64,000 nt of DNA from the NCBI GenBank assembly GCA_942493055.1, contig OW818680.1:2542001-2606000 (forward strand). The letters are read 5' to 3'. Positions within the stretch are counted from its first letter, which is position 1, and each line of letters begins with the position of its first letter. This document shows, piece after piece, positions 9,300 through 16,951 of this stretch. A program made the position numbers and the translations under genes. The DNA is from CAIZQW01 sp942493055. GTDB taxonomy: Bacteria; Verrucomicrobiota; Kiritimatiellia; RFP12; UBA1067. The notes below the pieces were generated by a model that saw nothing but the letters and a program-made list of their open reading frames with translations, was not told the origin of the DNA and did no database searches.

Positions 9300-10235
9300 C
9301 TAAGAAGTTATTCCAAACTCCGGCAGCAACTCCCGCACAATAGGCCGGAGCCGCTTGACTTCCTCCTGCGGGATTGAACGGTACGGCCAGCGCATGCGCC
9401 AGCCCACGTCGGCCCAGCCGCCGACGCAGGCCATGAGCCTGTCGCACGCGGCATTGCAATATTTTTGCTCCGTAATGAAGGAAGCAATGTGCTCTGACAT
9501 AAATTTTCTCAACCGTTGCTCCACTTCCAGCGCCCCCGGCATATCATTGCTCATCTGGTCGGTCCAGCGCTGCGCTGCTGCCGGATTCAGACACGCCACA
9601 TTGGAGTAGGCGCCCCGCGCCCCGCGCTTCACACCGCTGGCCAGCAGATGGCCTGGCACGAAGACGCTGATCGTGTGCAGATGCTCCCGCATCGACGCAT
9701 ACCAGGCATCATCGCCGCCTGCTGTCTTGAGTCCGATCAGGGACGGCACTGCTTGCACCAGCCGTCCGATCGCCTCGGGAGTCCACACGCGCTTGGCATG
9801 CGGCGGATTGTAGAGCACCAGTCCGATCCCTTGCGCCGCCTCCGCCATGCGCTTCAGAAAATCGATTGCTTCCATTTCCGTCACCGGAAACCAATCCGGC
9901 AGGATCACCTGAAAAGCGCCAGGCACCCATTTCACGCTGCGTTGCAGGCGCCCCAGCGAGAGCTGCGCGGACATGTGGCTCGCACCGATCTGGAAGGGCA
10001 TCCCGGCAGCATTGCACTTTGTGGCAAGACACTCCGAAATCTGATCGAACTCTGCTTCAGTCTGCGTATGAAACTCCCCGGCAGTCCCGTTCGAGTAGAT
10101 GCCGTCCACCTTTATTTCGATCAACGTATCAATCTCTGCCGCGATTCGCCCGAGGTCGAGCGAGTCATCGCTATTCCATACCGAGAGCAACGTCGCCCAG
10201 TTCCCTCGAATCTCTTTTGCCTCCAGCCTTTTCAT
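9300..10235 (-). CDS. Dihydrodipicolinate synthase/N-acetylneuraminate lyase family aldolase
   Basis: 311 residues, a DapA-family TIM barrel. The signature NGTAGE is at 49-54, the conserved tyrosine is in VLYNPPH (Y142) and the Schiff-base lysine is in IGLKTAG (K170). The family cleaves or forms pyruvate-derived aldols. The substrate is not evident: it lacks the YYYHIP and THENLMD motifs of the NanA encoded at 20302, so another 2-keto sugar acid is more likely. It is the last gene of the sialidase, esterase, URO-D unit, 144 bp after the URO-D gene. Its final codons overlap an interspersed repeat block also found near 8873, so the C-terminus may have been replaced by repeat sequence. Confidence 0.85.
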   Translation of the reverse strand: MKRLEAKEIRGNWATLLSVWNSDDSLDLGRIAAEIDTLIEIKVDGIYSNGTAGEFHTQTEAEFDQISECLATKCNAAGMPFQIGASHMSAQLSLGRLQRSVKWVPGAFQVILPDWFPVTEMEAIDFLKRMAEAAQGIGLVLYNPPHAKRVWTPEAIGRLVQAVPSLIGLKTAGGDDAWYASMREHLHTISVFVPGHLLASGVKRGARGAYSNVACLNPAAAQRWTDQMSNDMPGALEVEQRLRKFMSEHIASFITEQKYCNAACDRLMACVGGWADVGWRMRWPYRSIPQEEVKRLRPIVRELLPEFGITS

Positions 10236-10315
10236 AACGCTCCTAACTTATCTATGACTTGATTGGTTGGAACCACAAAACCCACAAATGCACAAAAATA
10301 ATTGCCTCTGATTTC

Positions 10316-10367
10316 CAACTTACTGACACTTACTGACACTTCTAAGACTTATTGACACTTCTCCAAG
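10316..10367. repeat. Short direct repeats between URO-D and aldolase genes
   Basis: TTACTGACAC occurs twice in tandem, followed by two related units (TTCTAAGAC and TTATTGACACTTCT). They fill the 144-bp gap inside the transcription unit. Function unknown. Confidence 0.5.
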
Positions 10368-10379
10368 TTACCCGTCAGT

Positions 10380-11498
10380 TTATTCCAGACCTGTCCGCCG
10401 TAGACGTATTCGCGTAGGCGGATCTGCGGGCGGCGGGCTAACCTCCAGCGCTGCATCGACCATGGACAGGATGTTTGCAGTGGGCACATCATTCTGAAGC
10501 ACATGGCAGGGCGAGAGGATATAGCCGCCGCCCTTTCCAAAAATCGCCACGCGCCGCTTCACCTCGCTCCGCACCTCCTCCGGCGTCCCGTTCGGCAGCA
10601 AGTATTGCGTGCAGATGCCGCCATGCAGACAGATACGCTTTCCATACGCCTCTTTCAAAATCTGCGGCTCCATCCCTTCTGCTGCAGCTTGCAACGGGTC
10701 GAGAATATCCACGCCAATCTCGATCAGGTCATCAATCAACGGTCGTATCGCGCCGCAGGAGTGAAACATGAATTTGACACCATGACTATGTGCGAGATCC
10801 GCCAGCTTTTTTACCCGCGGCTTCACAAAGGTGCGGAACATCTCTGGACTGATGAAGAGGCTGTGCTGCATGCCCATGTCATCTGCGGTCCTGAGGATGT
10901 CGATCTTGCCCTGCGCCGCAGTCAGCATGCGGTCAAAGAAGGCCACATAGAAATCCGTGAACCGGTCCATCAGCCAATGGGCCATTTCGGGTGCAGCAGC
11001 CATGTCCATCAGCAGGTTGTCGCTGCGGCGCAGAAACGTGGGATGCTGGAAGACACTCGGACCGCTCGCCATCACAGCGAAATCCTGCCAGGCGTCAAGC
11101 CGAGTGCTGATCTCTGAAAAATCAAACCAGTCCGGACTCGGCCAGCGATGCTGCTGAAGCTCTTCAATCGTGGTCGCCTGGTCCAAGGCGAACTCTACAA
11201 ACTGCTCCTCGGGACCGGTCGCGGTCTGGACCGTCTTCTGGCGCCACCCCCAGAGGTTTTCGCGCACATTGTCGCCCAGGTCACGCGAAAAAGGCATGGG
11301 GCCACGATAGACCGGGTCCACCACGCCCCGCAGGTCTACGATATCGCAATGGAGACGCTCCAGCAATTCGCGATGCGTGGGTGTGCCAAGATCGCAATGC
11401 AACCGCTCCTCCACCCAGCGGTTGGGCAGGAGATCGATGGGCACCCGATCCGGCTGGGCCAGATGGACAGCAGTTAATACCCGTTCCTTTGAAGTCAT
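10380..11498 (-). CDS. URO-D superfamily protein, possible corrinoid methyltransferase
   Basis: 372 residues from the ATG at 11498, preceded by GAGGA and 11 bp after the esterase stop; an upstream ATG at 11516 overlaps that gene. The opening MTSKERVLTAV and the fold match the uroporphyrinogen decarboxylase superfamily. It is not a haem-type HemE: it has the MtaA/MtbA-like metal site FHSCG (H245, C247) and a later cysteine in HGGIC (C296). TADDMG (204-209) follows a typical beta strand. The likely role is zinc-dependent methyl transfer to or from a corrinoid, but no corrinoid protein is encoded in the window. The last 19 residues (SPPPADPPTRIRLRRTGLE) are encoded by a palindromic repeat and look like an extension. 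Its place in a sialidase unit suggests action on a methylated sugar, which is inference. Confidence 0.8.
   Translation of the reverse strand: MTSKERVLTAVHLAQPDRVPIDLLPNRWVEERLHCDLGTPTHRELLERLHCDIVDLRGVVDPVYRGPMPFSRDLGDNVRENLWGWRQKTVQTATGPEEQFVEFALDQATTIEELQQHRWPSPDWFDFSEISTRLDAWQDFAVMASGPSVFQHPTFLRRSDNLLMDMAAAPEMAHWLMDRFTDFYVAFFDRMLTAAQGKIDILRTADDMGMQHSLFISPEMFRTFVKPRVKKLADLAHSHGVKFMFHSCGAIRPLIDDLIEIGVDILDPLQAAAEGMEPQILKEAYGKRICLHGGICTQYLLPNGTPEEVRSEVKRRVAIFGKGGGYILSPCHVLQNDVPTANILSMVDAALEVSPPPADPPTRIRLRRTGLE
10394..10422. repeat. Palindromic repeat encoding the URO-D C-terminal tail
   Basis: TCCGCCGTA and GTAGGCGGA form an imperfect hairpin. It resembles the GACCGCCGTAG...GCGTAGGC core of the repeats at 38622 and 47332. 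Confidence 0.5.
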
Positions 11499-11509
11499 AT
11501 CTTCATTCC

Positions 11510-13060
11510 TCACCATTGTTCCCGGATTAAGGCCGACTCCAACAGTGCCAGCAGCGGCGTGTTCGTGACAGAACGCGCGCTGACCGCGTCGCCGAGTTCG
11601 AGGTAGCAATCCGTCTCTGCCGCAAAGGCCGGCCACACCGGCAGGCCGGGGCCATTGGGGTTTCCTGCGCGGGCGAAGTTACTCCAATAGGCGAGCATGC
11701 GAGAGGCGAGTTCGCGGTCGGCAGCCTCCCACGGCCGGTCAATGACATGCAGGGTGTTGAAGATGTAACCGAACTCGGCCGCATGGAAAGCGCCGCGCAA
11801 CGCGCGGTCGCGTCCCGGAGGCCGACGGCTGAACGAGTATAGATAGACCGGCTGACCGAGCGCGGCCTGCCAGCGGGCCTCGGCACGGGCGCCCGCGAAA
11901 TAGCTGTCACGGCTGGCGTCATGGCGCGAACGCGTCGCCTCCTCATCGCTGTTCGCGGGATAGAATTTCAGAAACGCATCCAGCTGCTCGCCATATCGTC
12001 TGCGGGATGTGGCGATAAAATCAGCGGCCATGACCGGTGTGTAGGGATCCTCGTCAGACGTCGTGCCAATGAGAAGCGGTACTGCGGCCTGAGCGCCGCG
12101 CGCGAACACGCGCACCGTCAGCTCAGGCAGCACCCAGTTGTCCACATTCGGAAAAAAGGGCTGGCAGACGCCCGCAGTGGACATCCTGAGAAGATTTGTC
12201 GTAGGAGCCGCACGGAGGGCTTCCACGTTTTTAAAACCGTAGTGCTGCGAAAAGAGAACACCGCGCTGCTCCATGTCCGCCAGCGAGTCCCTTGCATGCG
12301 GGGTGTTCAGCGCGGAGCCGCTCTGCACAATGGCCCGATGGAAAAGGCCGGACGCCAGCGGCGAAACCATCAGCCGGTTGACGCTTGAGGCCCCGGCGGA
12401 GTTCCCGAAAAGGGTGACGTTCCCAGGGTCGCCTCCAAAGGCGGCGATGTTCCGTCGCACCCACTGGAGCGCGGCAATCTGGTCGAGCACGGCATAGTTG
12501 CCCGATGCATGGCGGGGAGACTCCCGGCTCAGCTCCGGATGCGCGAAGAGGCCGAACAAGCCGACCCGATAGTTGAAGGTCACCAGCACGATCCCCTGGC
12601 GTGCGAAGGCCTCGCCGTCAAAACAGGGTGTCGACCCATGGCCGGATGTCATCCCTCCGCCGTAGATCCACACCATGACCGGAGACCGGTTTGTCGGTGT
12701 TTGGGGGGCTGTCCACACGTTCAGATACAGGCAATCTTCGCTCATGGGCGGCGGAGCTTCCCGGAAGTATTCCACCTGGTAGAACGATCCCGGAGCCTCC
12801 CCCAGTTGAACAGGGATCGGCCCCCATTGCGTCGCGTCACGGACACCTTCCCACGGCAAGGGATTTTCAGGCGGCCGCCAACGCAGCCGTCCCACAGGCG
12901 GCGCGGCAAAGGGGATCCCCTTGAAGACGCGGACCGCCTCGTCTCTTCCTGCGGCGCCGGACAGAAGACCGGAATCAATGTGCACGACGAGTCCCGTGGT
13001 CGCCAGCAATGAACCTGCCGAAAGTATTCCAATCAAACCGATAGCCGTCATCATTTTCAT
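11510..13060 (-). CDS. Secreted type-B carboxylesterase
   Basis: 516 residues from the ATG at 13060, where a signal peptide begins (MKMMTAIGLIGILSAGSLLA). It is a type-B carboxylesterase of the alpha/beta hydrolase fold. The nucleophile elbow is GNSAG with S221, in place of the commoner GESAG. The oxyanion-hole loop is YGGGMTSGHG, the acid is near TSDEDPYTP and the histidine is in FHAAEFGY. It follows the sialidase by 73 bp and precedes the URO-D gene by 11 bp, so it is probably co-transcribed. Removal of acyl groups from sialylated or other glycans before or after sialidase action is a reasonable role, but type-B esterases are broad and the substrate cannot be read from the sequence. Confidence 0.85.
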   Translation of the reverse strand: MKMMTAIGLIGILSAGSLLATTGLVVHIDSGLLSGAAGRDEAVRVFKGIPFAAPPVGRLRWRPPENPLPWEGVRDATQWGPIPVQLGEAPGSFYQVEYFREAPPPMSEDCLYLNVWTAPQTPTNRSPVMVWIYGGGMTSGHGSTPCFDGEAFARQGIVLVTFNYRVGLFGLFAHPELSRESPRHASGNYAVLDQIAALQWVRRNIAAFGGDPGNVTLFGNSAGASSVNRLMVSPLASGLFHRAIVQSGSALNTPHARDSLADMEQRGVLFSQHYGFKNVEALRAAPTTNLLRMSTAGVCQPFFPNVDNWVLPELTVRVFARGAQAAVPLLIGTTSDEDPYTPVMAADFIATSRRRYGEQLDAFLKFYPANSDEEATRSRHDASRDSYFAGARAEARWQAALGQPVYLYSFSRRPPGRDRALRGAFHAAEFGYIFNTLHVIDRPWEAADRELASRMLAYWSNFARAGNPNGPGLPVWPAFAAETDCYLELGDAVSARSVTNTPLLALLESALIREQW

Positions 13061-13133
13061 CGTTTTCTCAGCTCCACATGCAGGATGGTGACCATCACCA
13101 CCAACATCAGCCGTCCTGCACTGCACATCGGCA

Positions 13134-15356
13134 TCATCGCGTTTGCCTCTCTTTCTGAAGCCGGTCCGTCTCCTCCAGTTTAAAGCGCGTGCTCACCACC
13201 GAGTGTTTCTCCGCTCCTTCGTGATACTTGATATACGTCGTGGCGACGATGGTGCCGTCGGGCAGCAACTCCATGCCCGGATAGCCGCAGTCGCCCAGCT
13301 TGTAGGCGTGCAGCAACTTGATGCGGTACTGGCCCGGCTTCTTGTTGCGGATGTCATCATAAGTTCCGACCCACGCGACGAAGTGTCCTTTTGTCGGGCT
13401 TTCAAGAGCCTGGTCACGGAAGGCAATCACGAGCCGTCCGTCCGGTGCATATACGCCCATGTGCCGGTCGCCTGTCAGGCCCCAGGGCGTATCCACGGGT
13501 TGTGTCCAAGTCTTTCCTTCGTCCTTGCTGAACATCATCAGGCTGTTCCCTTTGTGCGTGTTCTCGCGAAGCAGGCAGCACAGTTCGTCCTTGTCAGGCG
13601 AACGGAAAACAAACGGCTCGCAGGGTTTATTATTATTTGGCCGTGCGATCACCTGCGGAGCAGACCAGGTTAAGCCGCCATCCGTTGTCCGTGTCTGCAC
13701 GATTTCAGACGCATGGCTCTCACCTTGCTGTTCGCCCCTGTGATAAAAGCCGACATACGAACCATCCTTGAGCCGGATCATACTGCTGAAGGTCATGACA
13801 CAGCGGAACGCCTCGCCCAGCGGCGGCATCTCCTTCCACGTCACGCCATCATCCTCGCTCATGATGGAGGGCATGGGGATTACCTTCTCCGCTTTCTTCC
13901 CAGCAGCGAAGACCCAGATGCGCGCTTTGCCTGTTGAATCCAGTAAGCGATAAATGCTGGGGCAGTTCCGGTGAGTCTTAAATTCTGCTGGCAGCTTCTC
14001 GTCAAGTCGCGTCCAAGTCAGGCCTGCGTCATCACTTCGGGCCATGGGGCCGCAAGGGCCGCCATGTCCCATGGTCCATACACAAAACATCGTCTTGCCA
14101 TCCGGCATCAGCAACGTCGTGGGATGGCCCTGGTAAACAGATGGCGTTCCCGCAGCAACCACGACTTGGCGGTTAGTCTGTCCTGAAATGTCCACGAGCG
14201 GAAACGGCTCCGCCACAGGTTCAACAGCCTTCAGCGTGTCGAGCGGAACAGGGGCAAAGAGAATCGACTCATAAGCGCCCTTCATGCCGCCTTCATACAA
14301 GCAGGCCGCCTGGCCGTTGGCCAGCACCGCAAGATCCGAGTAGGCAGAGGGGCCTGCATGCAGCATGCGCGAGACAGGCCAGGTTTTGCCGTCATCAAAA
14401 CTGGCGCGCACGGTCATATTGACGCGGCCTTTCTCGCTGGCCGGATTGGAGAAGAGGATCACGTCCTTGTTATTCGCTGTCGCAGGGACGCGTTCAATGG
14501 CTCCCTGGCAGATCGGTTCAATCAGTGTCGGGTCAAGGCGCTGATCCGTCCATGTCACTCCGCCATCGCGGCTGACAGCAGTCTGGCGACTCTTCTTCGT
14601 GCGGTCATAGTTGCGCATGTTCAGCATCAGCTTGCCGTCCGCAAGCTCCACCACTTCGCACTCGTTGACCTGATGCTGCGGTGTTGTTCCGCCCAACTTC
14701 CAGCTCTTCCCGTGATCATCGGAATAGATGACATGCGAATAGTAGTGCTTCGTCTCCGCCTCGATGTGGTCACACGGGATCACGAGGCGCCCCTTGTGAG
14801 GCCCCTGCTCGATTTGAATGCCGCTTCCCGGACCCGTGGCGTACCAGGTCCAGTTGGTCAGCTTCACATCTGTCGTGATCTCGACAGCCTTGCTCCAGGT
14901 GATTCCCTCATCAACAGATTTCATCACGAAGACGCGCCGCGTACCCTTGCTGGTCTGTTTGATGATCGCGCCTTCGTGATCATCGCCCCGGTTCCAAGTC
15001 GACATGAGCCAGATTGTTCCCGTGTCGCGGTCCGCCACCGCGCAGGGATTGCCGCACGTATTTTCCTGATCATTCCAAATCACCTGCTGTGGATTCCACG
15101 TCTTACCATTGTCCATGGAGCGCTTCATGACCAAGTCAATGTCGCCGGTGTCGCCGCCGCCCTTTTTACGTCCCTCGCAAAACGCCAGCACCGTCCCCTG
15201 CTTCGTCACCGCAAGCGCAGGAATGCGATACGTGTGATAGCCGTCCTGACCGCTGACAAAGAGCGGCATCCCCTCTGCCTTATCAACGGCATAGAGTGTT
15301 GTTCCCAGGGTGATCGCCGCAAAGGCGGCCAGTATTAGTATTGCTCTTGTTTTCAT
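13134..15356 (-). CDS. Secreted two-domain exo-alpha-sialidase (GH33-like)
   Basis: 740 residues with a signal peptide (about 1-22). The first domain (about 30-380) is a sialidase six-blade propeller: YRIP at 43-46 supplies the first arginine of the triad, GDTGDIDLVMKRS follows, and Asp boxes are SMDNGKTW (80-87), SVDEGITW (147-154), SDDHGKSW (212-219), SRDGGVTW and SFDDGKTW. The second domain (about 390-730) is another Asp-box propeller (SDDAGLTW, SEDDGVTW, SKDEGKTW) without a clear YRIP motif, perhaps an accessory or related sialidase-fold domain. It should release terminal sialic acid outside the cytoplasm. It heads the unit sialidase, esterase, URO-D, aldolase and carries the 32-bp operator 36 bp upstream of its start. 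Confidence 0.88.
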   Translation of the reverse strand: MKTRAILILAAFAAITLGTTLYAVDKAEGMPLFVSGQDGYHTYRIPALAVTKQGTVLAFCEGRKKGGGDTGDIDLVMKRSMDNGKTWNPQQVIWNDQENTCGNPCAVADRDTGTIWLMSTWNRGDDHEGAIIKQTSKGTRRVFVMKSVDEGITWSKAVEITTDVKLTNWTWYATGPGSGIQIEQGPHKGRLVIPCDHIEAETKHYYSHVIYSDDHGKSWKLGGTTPQHQVNECEVVELADGKLMLNMRNYDRTKKSRQTAVSRDGGVTWTDQRLDPTLIEPICQGAIERVPATANNKDVILFSNPASEKGRVNMTVRASFDDGKTWPVSRMLHAGPSAYSDLAVLANGQAACLYEGGMKGAYESILFAPVPLDTLKAVEPVAEPFPLVDISGQTNRQVVVAAGTPSVYQGHPTTLLMPDGKTMFCVWTMGHGGPCGPMARSDDAGLTWTRLDEKLPAEFKTHRNCPSIYRLLDSTGKARIWVFAAGKKAEKVIPMPSIMSEDDGVTWKEMPPLGEAFRCVMTFSSMIRLKDGSYVGFYHRGEQQGESHASEIVQTRTTDGGLTWSAPQVIARPNNNKPCEPFVFRSPDKDELCCLLRENTHKGNSLMMFSKDEGKTWTQPVDTPWGLTGDRHMGVYAPDGRLVIAFRDQALESPTKGHFVAWVGTYDDIRNKKPGQYRIKLLHAYKLGDCGYPGMELLPDGTIVATTYIKYHEGAEKHSVVSTRFKLEETDRLQKERQTR

Positions 15357-15392
15357 ATTGCTTTGATATTACCATGTTCCGTTCCAGAAACC

Positions 15393-15424
15393 GTTCAAAA
15401 TTTCCCGATTCTGTTATTTTGACC
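15393..15424 (-). promoter_or_regulatory. Sialic-acid regulon operator, sialidase promoter
   Basis: A 32-bp site with arms GTTCAAAAT and ATTTTGACC around the 14-nt core TTCCCGATTCTGTT. In the direction of the gene, a -10-like TAATAT lies 21 nt after the proximal TTGAAC. Sites with the same layout precede three other genes of the island. Confidence 0.8.
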
Positions 15425-15445
15425 ATAAAGGGCATTAAAGTGAGC

Positions 15446-15480
15446 GTTTCAAGTAAATTTCGTGATTGACTATTTTGCCA
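15446..15480 (+). promoter_or_regulatory. Degenerate operator-like site upstream of the SGNH esterase
   Basis: Contains TTTCAAG, then AAATTTCGTGATTGA, then ATTTTGCC, a near match to the 32-bp sialic-acid site with a shifted left arm. It lies about 90 bp before the esterase start and next to the strong site at 15393, so the divergent promoters may be jointly controlled. Confidence 0.4.
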
Positions 15481-15570
15481 CACACACATAGCATTTGCCG
15501 ATCATAGGTGCTGGAATGCTTCTGGCATAATCTATGGGATGCTTGTAAAATTCTTAAGGAGTAAGAAGAG

Positions 15571-16623
15571 ATGAAACATCTGGTTCATACATGTGGTCTT
15601 ATGCTGCTTGTAATCGTAAACGGGTGTGCTGCGCCCCGGACTGCGGGTATCCCCGCTGGAACTGTCATGATCAAGGATGATGTCATTCATTGTTTCTCCG
15701 ATGGAGCTGCAGACGGCATTATCGCTCATCACGCGATTGAGGGGAAGAAATTATGGGTGGACGCGATTCGCCGCAACGGCAAGACGCGACAGATTAGAGT
15801 TACCAGCTATGTCGGCGGGACAAAAACGCTGACTCCTGTCAAATTATTCTGCCCGGAAATTGCAGAGGGAACGTTCACCTGGAACATGAAAGTAGAGCGC
15901 AAAGGAGACATTGTCTCCGTTATGCTGCCCTGGAACGGCACGCTGATCGGAGATCTGATGGATGTCAATGAGGGCGCGGCAGCGGCAGATGCAATCCGGG
16001 GAAAGCCTGCAGTACCGGCGGGTACCGCAGATAAGCTGCCGGTCATGTACAGCAGCGGCGACAGCATTTCGCTCGGCTACTGGCCGTACCTGGAGGCCGA
16101 CCTGGCCGATAAGGTTGATGTGTATTACCTGAGGGAAGCGGCCAAAGATATGCCGAAGTTACATGTCAGCAACGCTGGACACGCTTCTCAGGCATACGTT
16201 TTTCTGGAAAGCGCCTTCAAGAATGTGCAATTCAAGCCTGAGTATCTTCTTATTAATTGCGGCTTACACATGATCGCCACGCATCGAAACAAAGTCGACG
16301 AGTACGGCGAGTGGGTTGGAAAATTCGACGATCTGGCGAAACAGCACAATGCCCGATTGATCTGGGTAATGACTACGCCATACGAACAATCATTCCGTCC
16401 AACTGAAAACGAAGTTATAATCAAGTTCAACGAGGCAGCTAAATCAATAGCCGACAAGCGCGGTATTCCTGTGATTGATCTTCACGCATGCACTCTCTCT
16501 GCAGTCAAGGAGCTGGGCGACAAGCAAGTCTATGAGGACGGCGTGCATTTCCAGGACGAAGTGCGAAAACGCCAGGCGTCATTCATTGCGGCGCGCGTTC
16601 GGGAAATCATCAAGCGCAAATAA
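15571..16623 (+). CDS. SGNH-hydrolase lipoprotein, probable carbohydrate esterase
   Basis: 350 residues. AAGGAG at 15555-15560 fits the ATG at 15571. A lipobox (VIVNGC, C19) marks a lipoprotein. Residues 30-140 form a beta-sandwich-like N-domain, as in some CE2-type esterases. The SGNH catalytic domain follows: block I SSGDSIS (S165), block II NAG (N201), block III INCG (N229) and block V DGVH (D323, H326). Such enzymes remove acetyl or other acyl groups from sugars. It sits in the sialic-acid island, divergent from the sialidase and with an operator-like site upstream, so sialate O-acetylesterase activity is plausible but not shown by sequence alone. Confidence 0.82.
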   Translation: MKHLVHTCGLMLLVIVNGCAAPRTAGIPAGTVMIKDDVIHCFSDGAADGIIAHHAIEGKKLWVDAIRRNGKTRQIRVTSYVGGTKTLTPVKLFCPEIAEGTFTWNMKVERKGDIVSVMLPWNGTLIGDLMDVNEGAAAADAIRGKPAVPAGTADKLPVMYSSGDSISLGYWPYLEADLADKVDVYYLREAAKDMPKLHVSNAGHASQAYVFLESAFKNVQFKPEYLLINCGLHMIATHRNKVDEYGEWVGKFDDLAKQHNARLIWVMTTPYEQSFRPTENEVIIKFNEAAKSIADKRGIPVIDLHACTLSAVKELGDKQVYEDGVHFQDEVRKRQASFIAARVREIIKRK

Positions 16624-16951
16624 AAATGTTACTTCAAGCTGAATTGTGTGTTGGGAAGCTACTTCCATGCACGGGTAAGGAAGCATCTCGCCATCCTGAA
16701 ACTGAAGCGTCACGGTTTTCGGTGAATCACCCGACGGATCGCGACTCCGCTTTTGTCGTACGATGCGACGCTGTATATGCCGTCGCCGTCTAGAGCATTT
16801 TAATTAAATGTGTAGTCCCTCACAGAGGCACAGAGGTCACAGAGAAATATGCACATACATGACATGCCGCCCAGTACCACATTCCTTTTGAAAAACCGTT
16901 CAAAAATTCCCGATTTTTTTAACCACTTCTAAGAGGGGTGCCACTATCTAC
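16624..16951 (-). pseudogene. Degraded minus-strand gene remnant with a ghost operator
   Basis: No intact gene is visible. A decayed 27-nt copy of the sialic-acid operator lies at 16898-16924 (GTTCAAAAATTCCCGATT, then TTTTTAACC), and the adjacent bases also resemble those flanking the 15393 site. Downstream on the minus strand a short open stretch near 16790-16710 reads DGDGIYSVASYDKSG before a stop. This looks like the remains of a former regulon gene. Household CACAGAGG repeats lie at about 16823-16845. Confidence 0.45.

Noticed and set aside
10380..11498. Haem biosynthesis gene hemE
   Set aside because: The URO-D fold is present, but the His-x-Cys-Gly metal motif, the extra cysteine and the sialidase neighbourhood fit the methyltransferase-like branch better.
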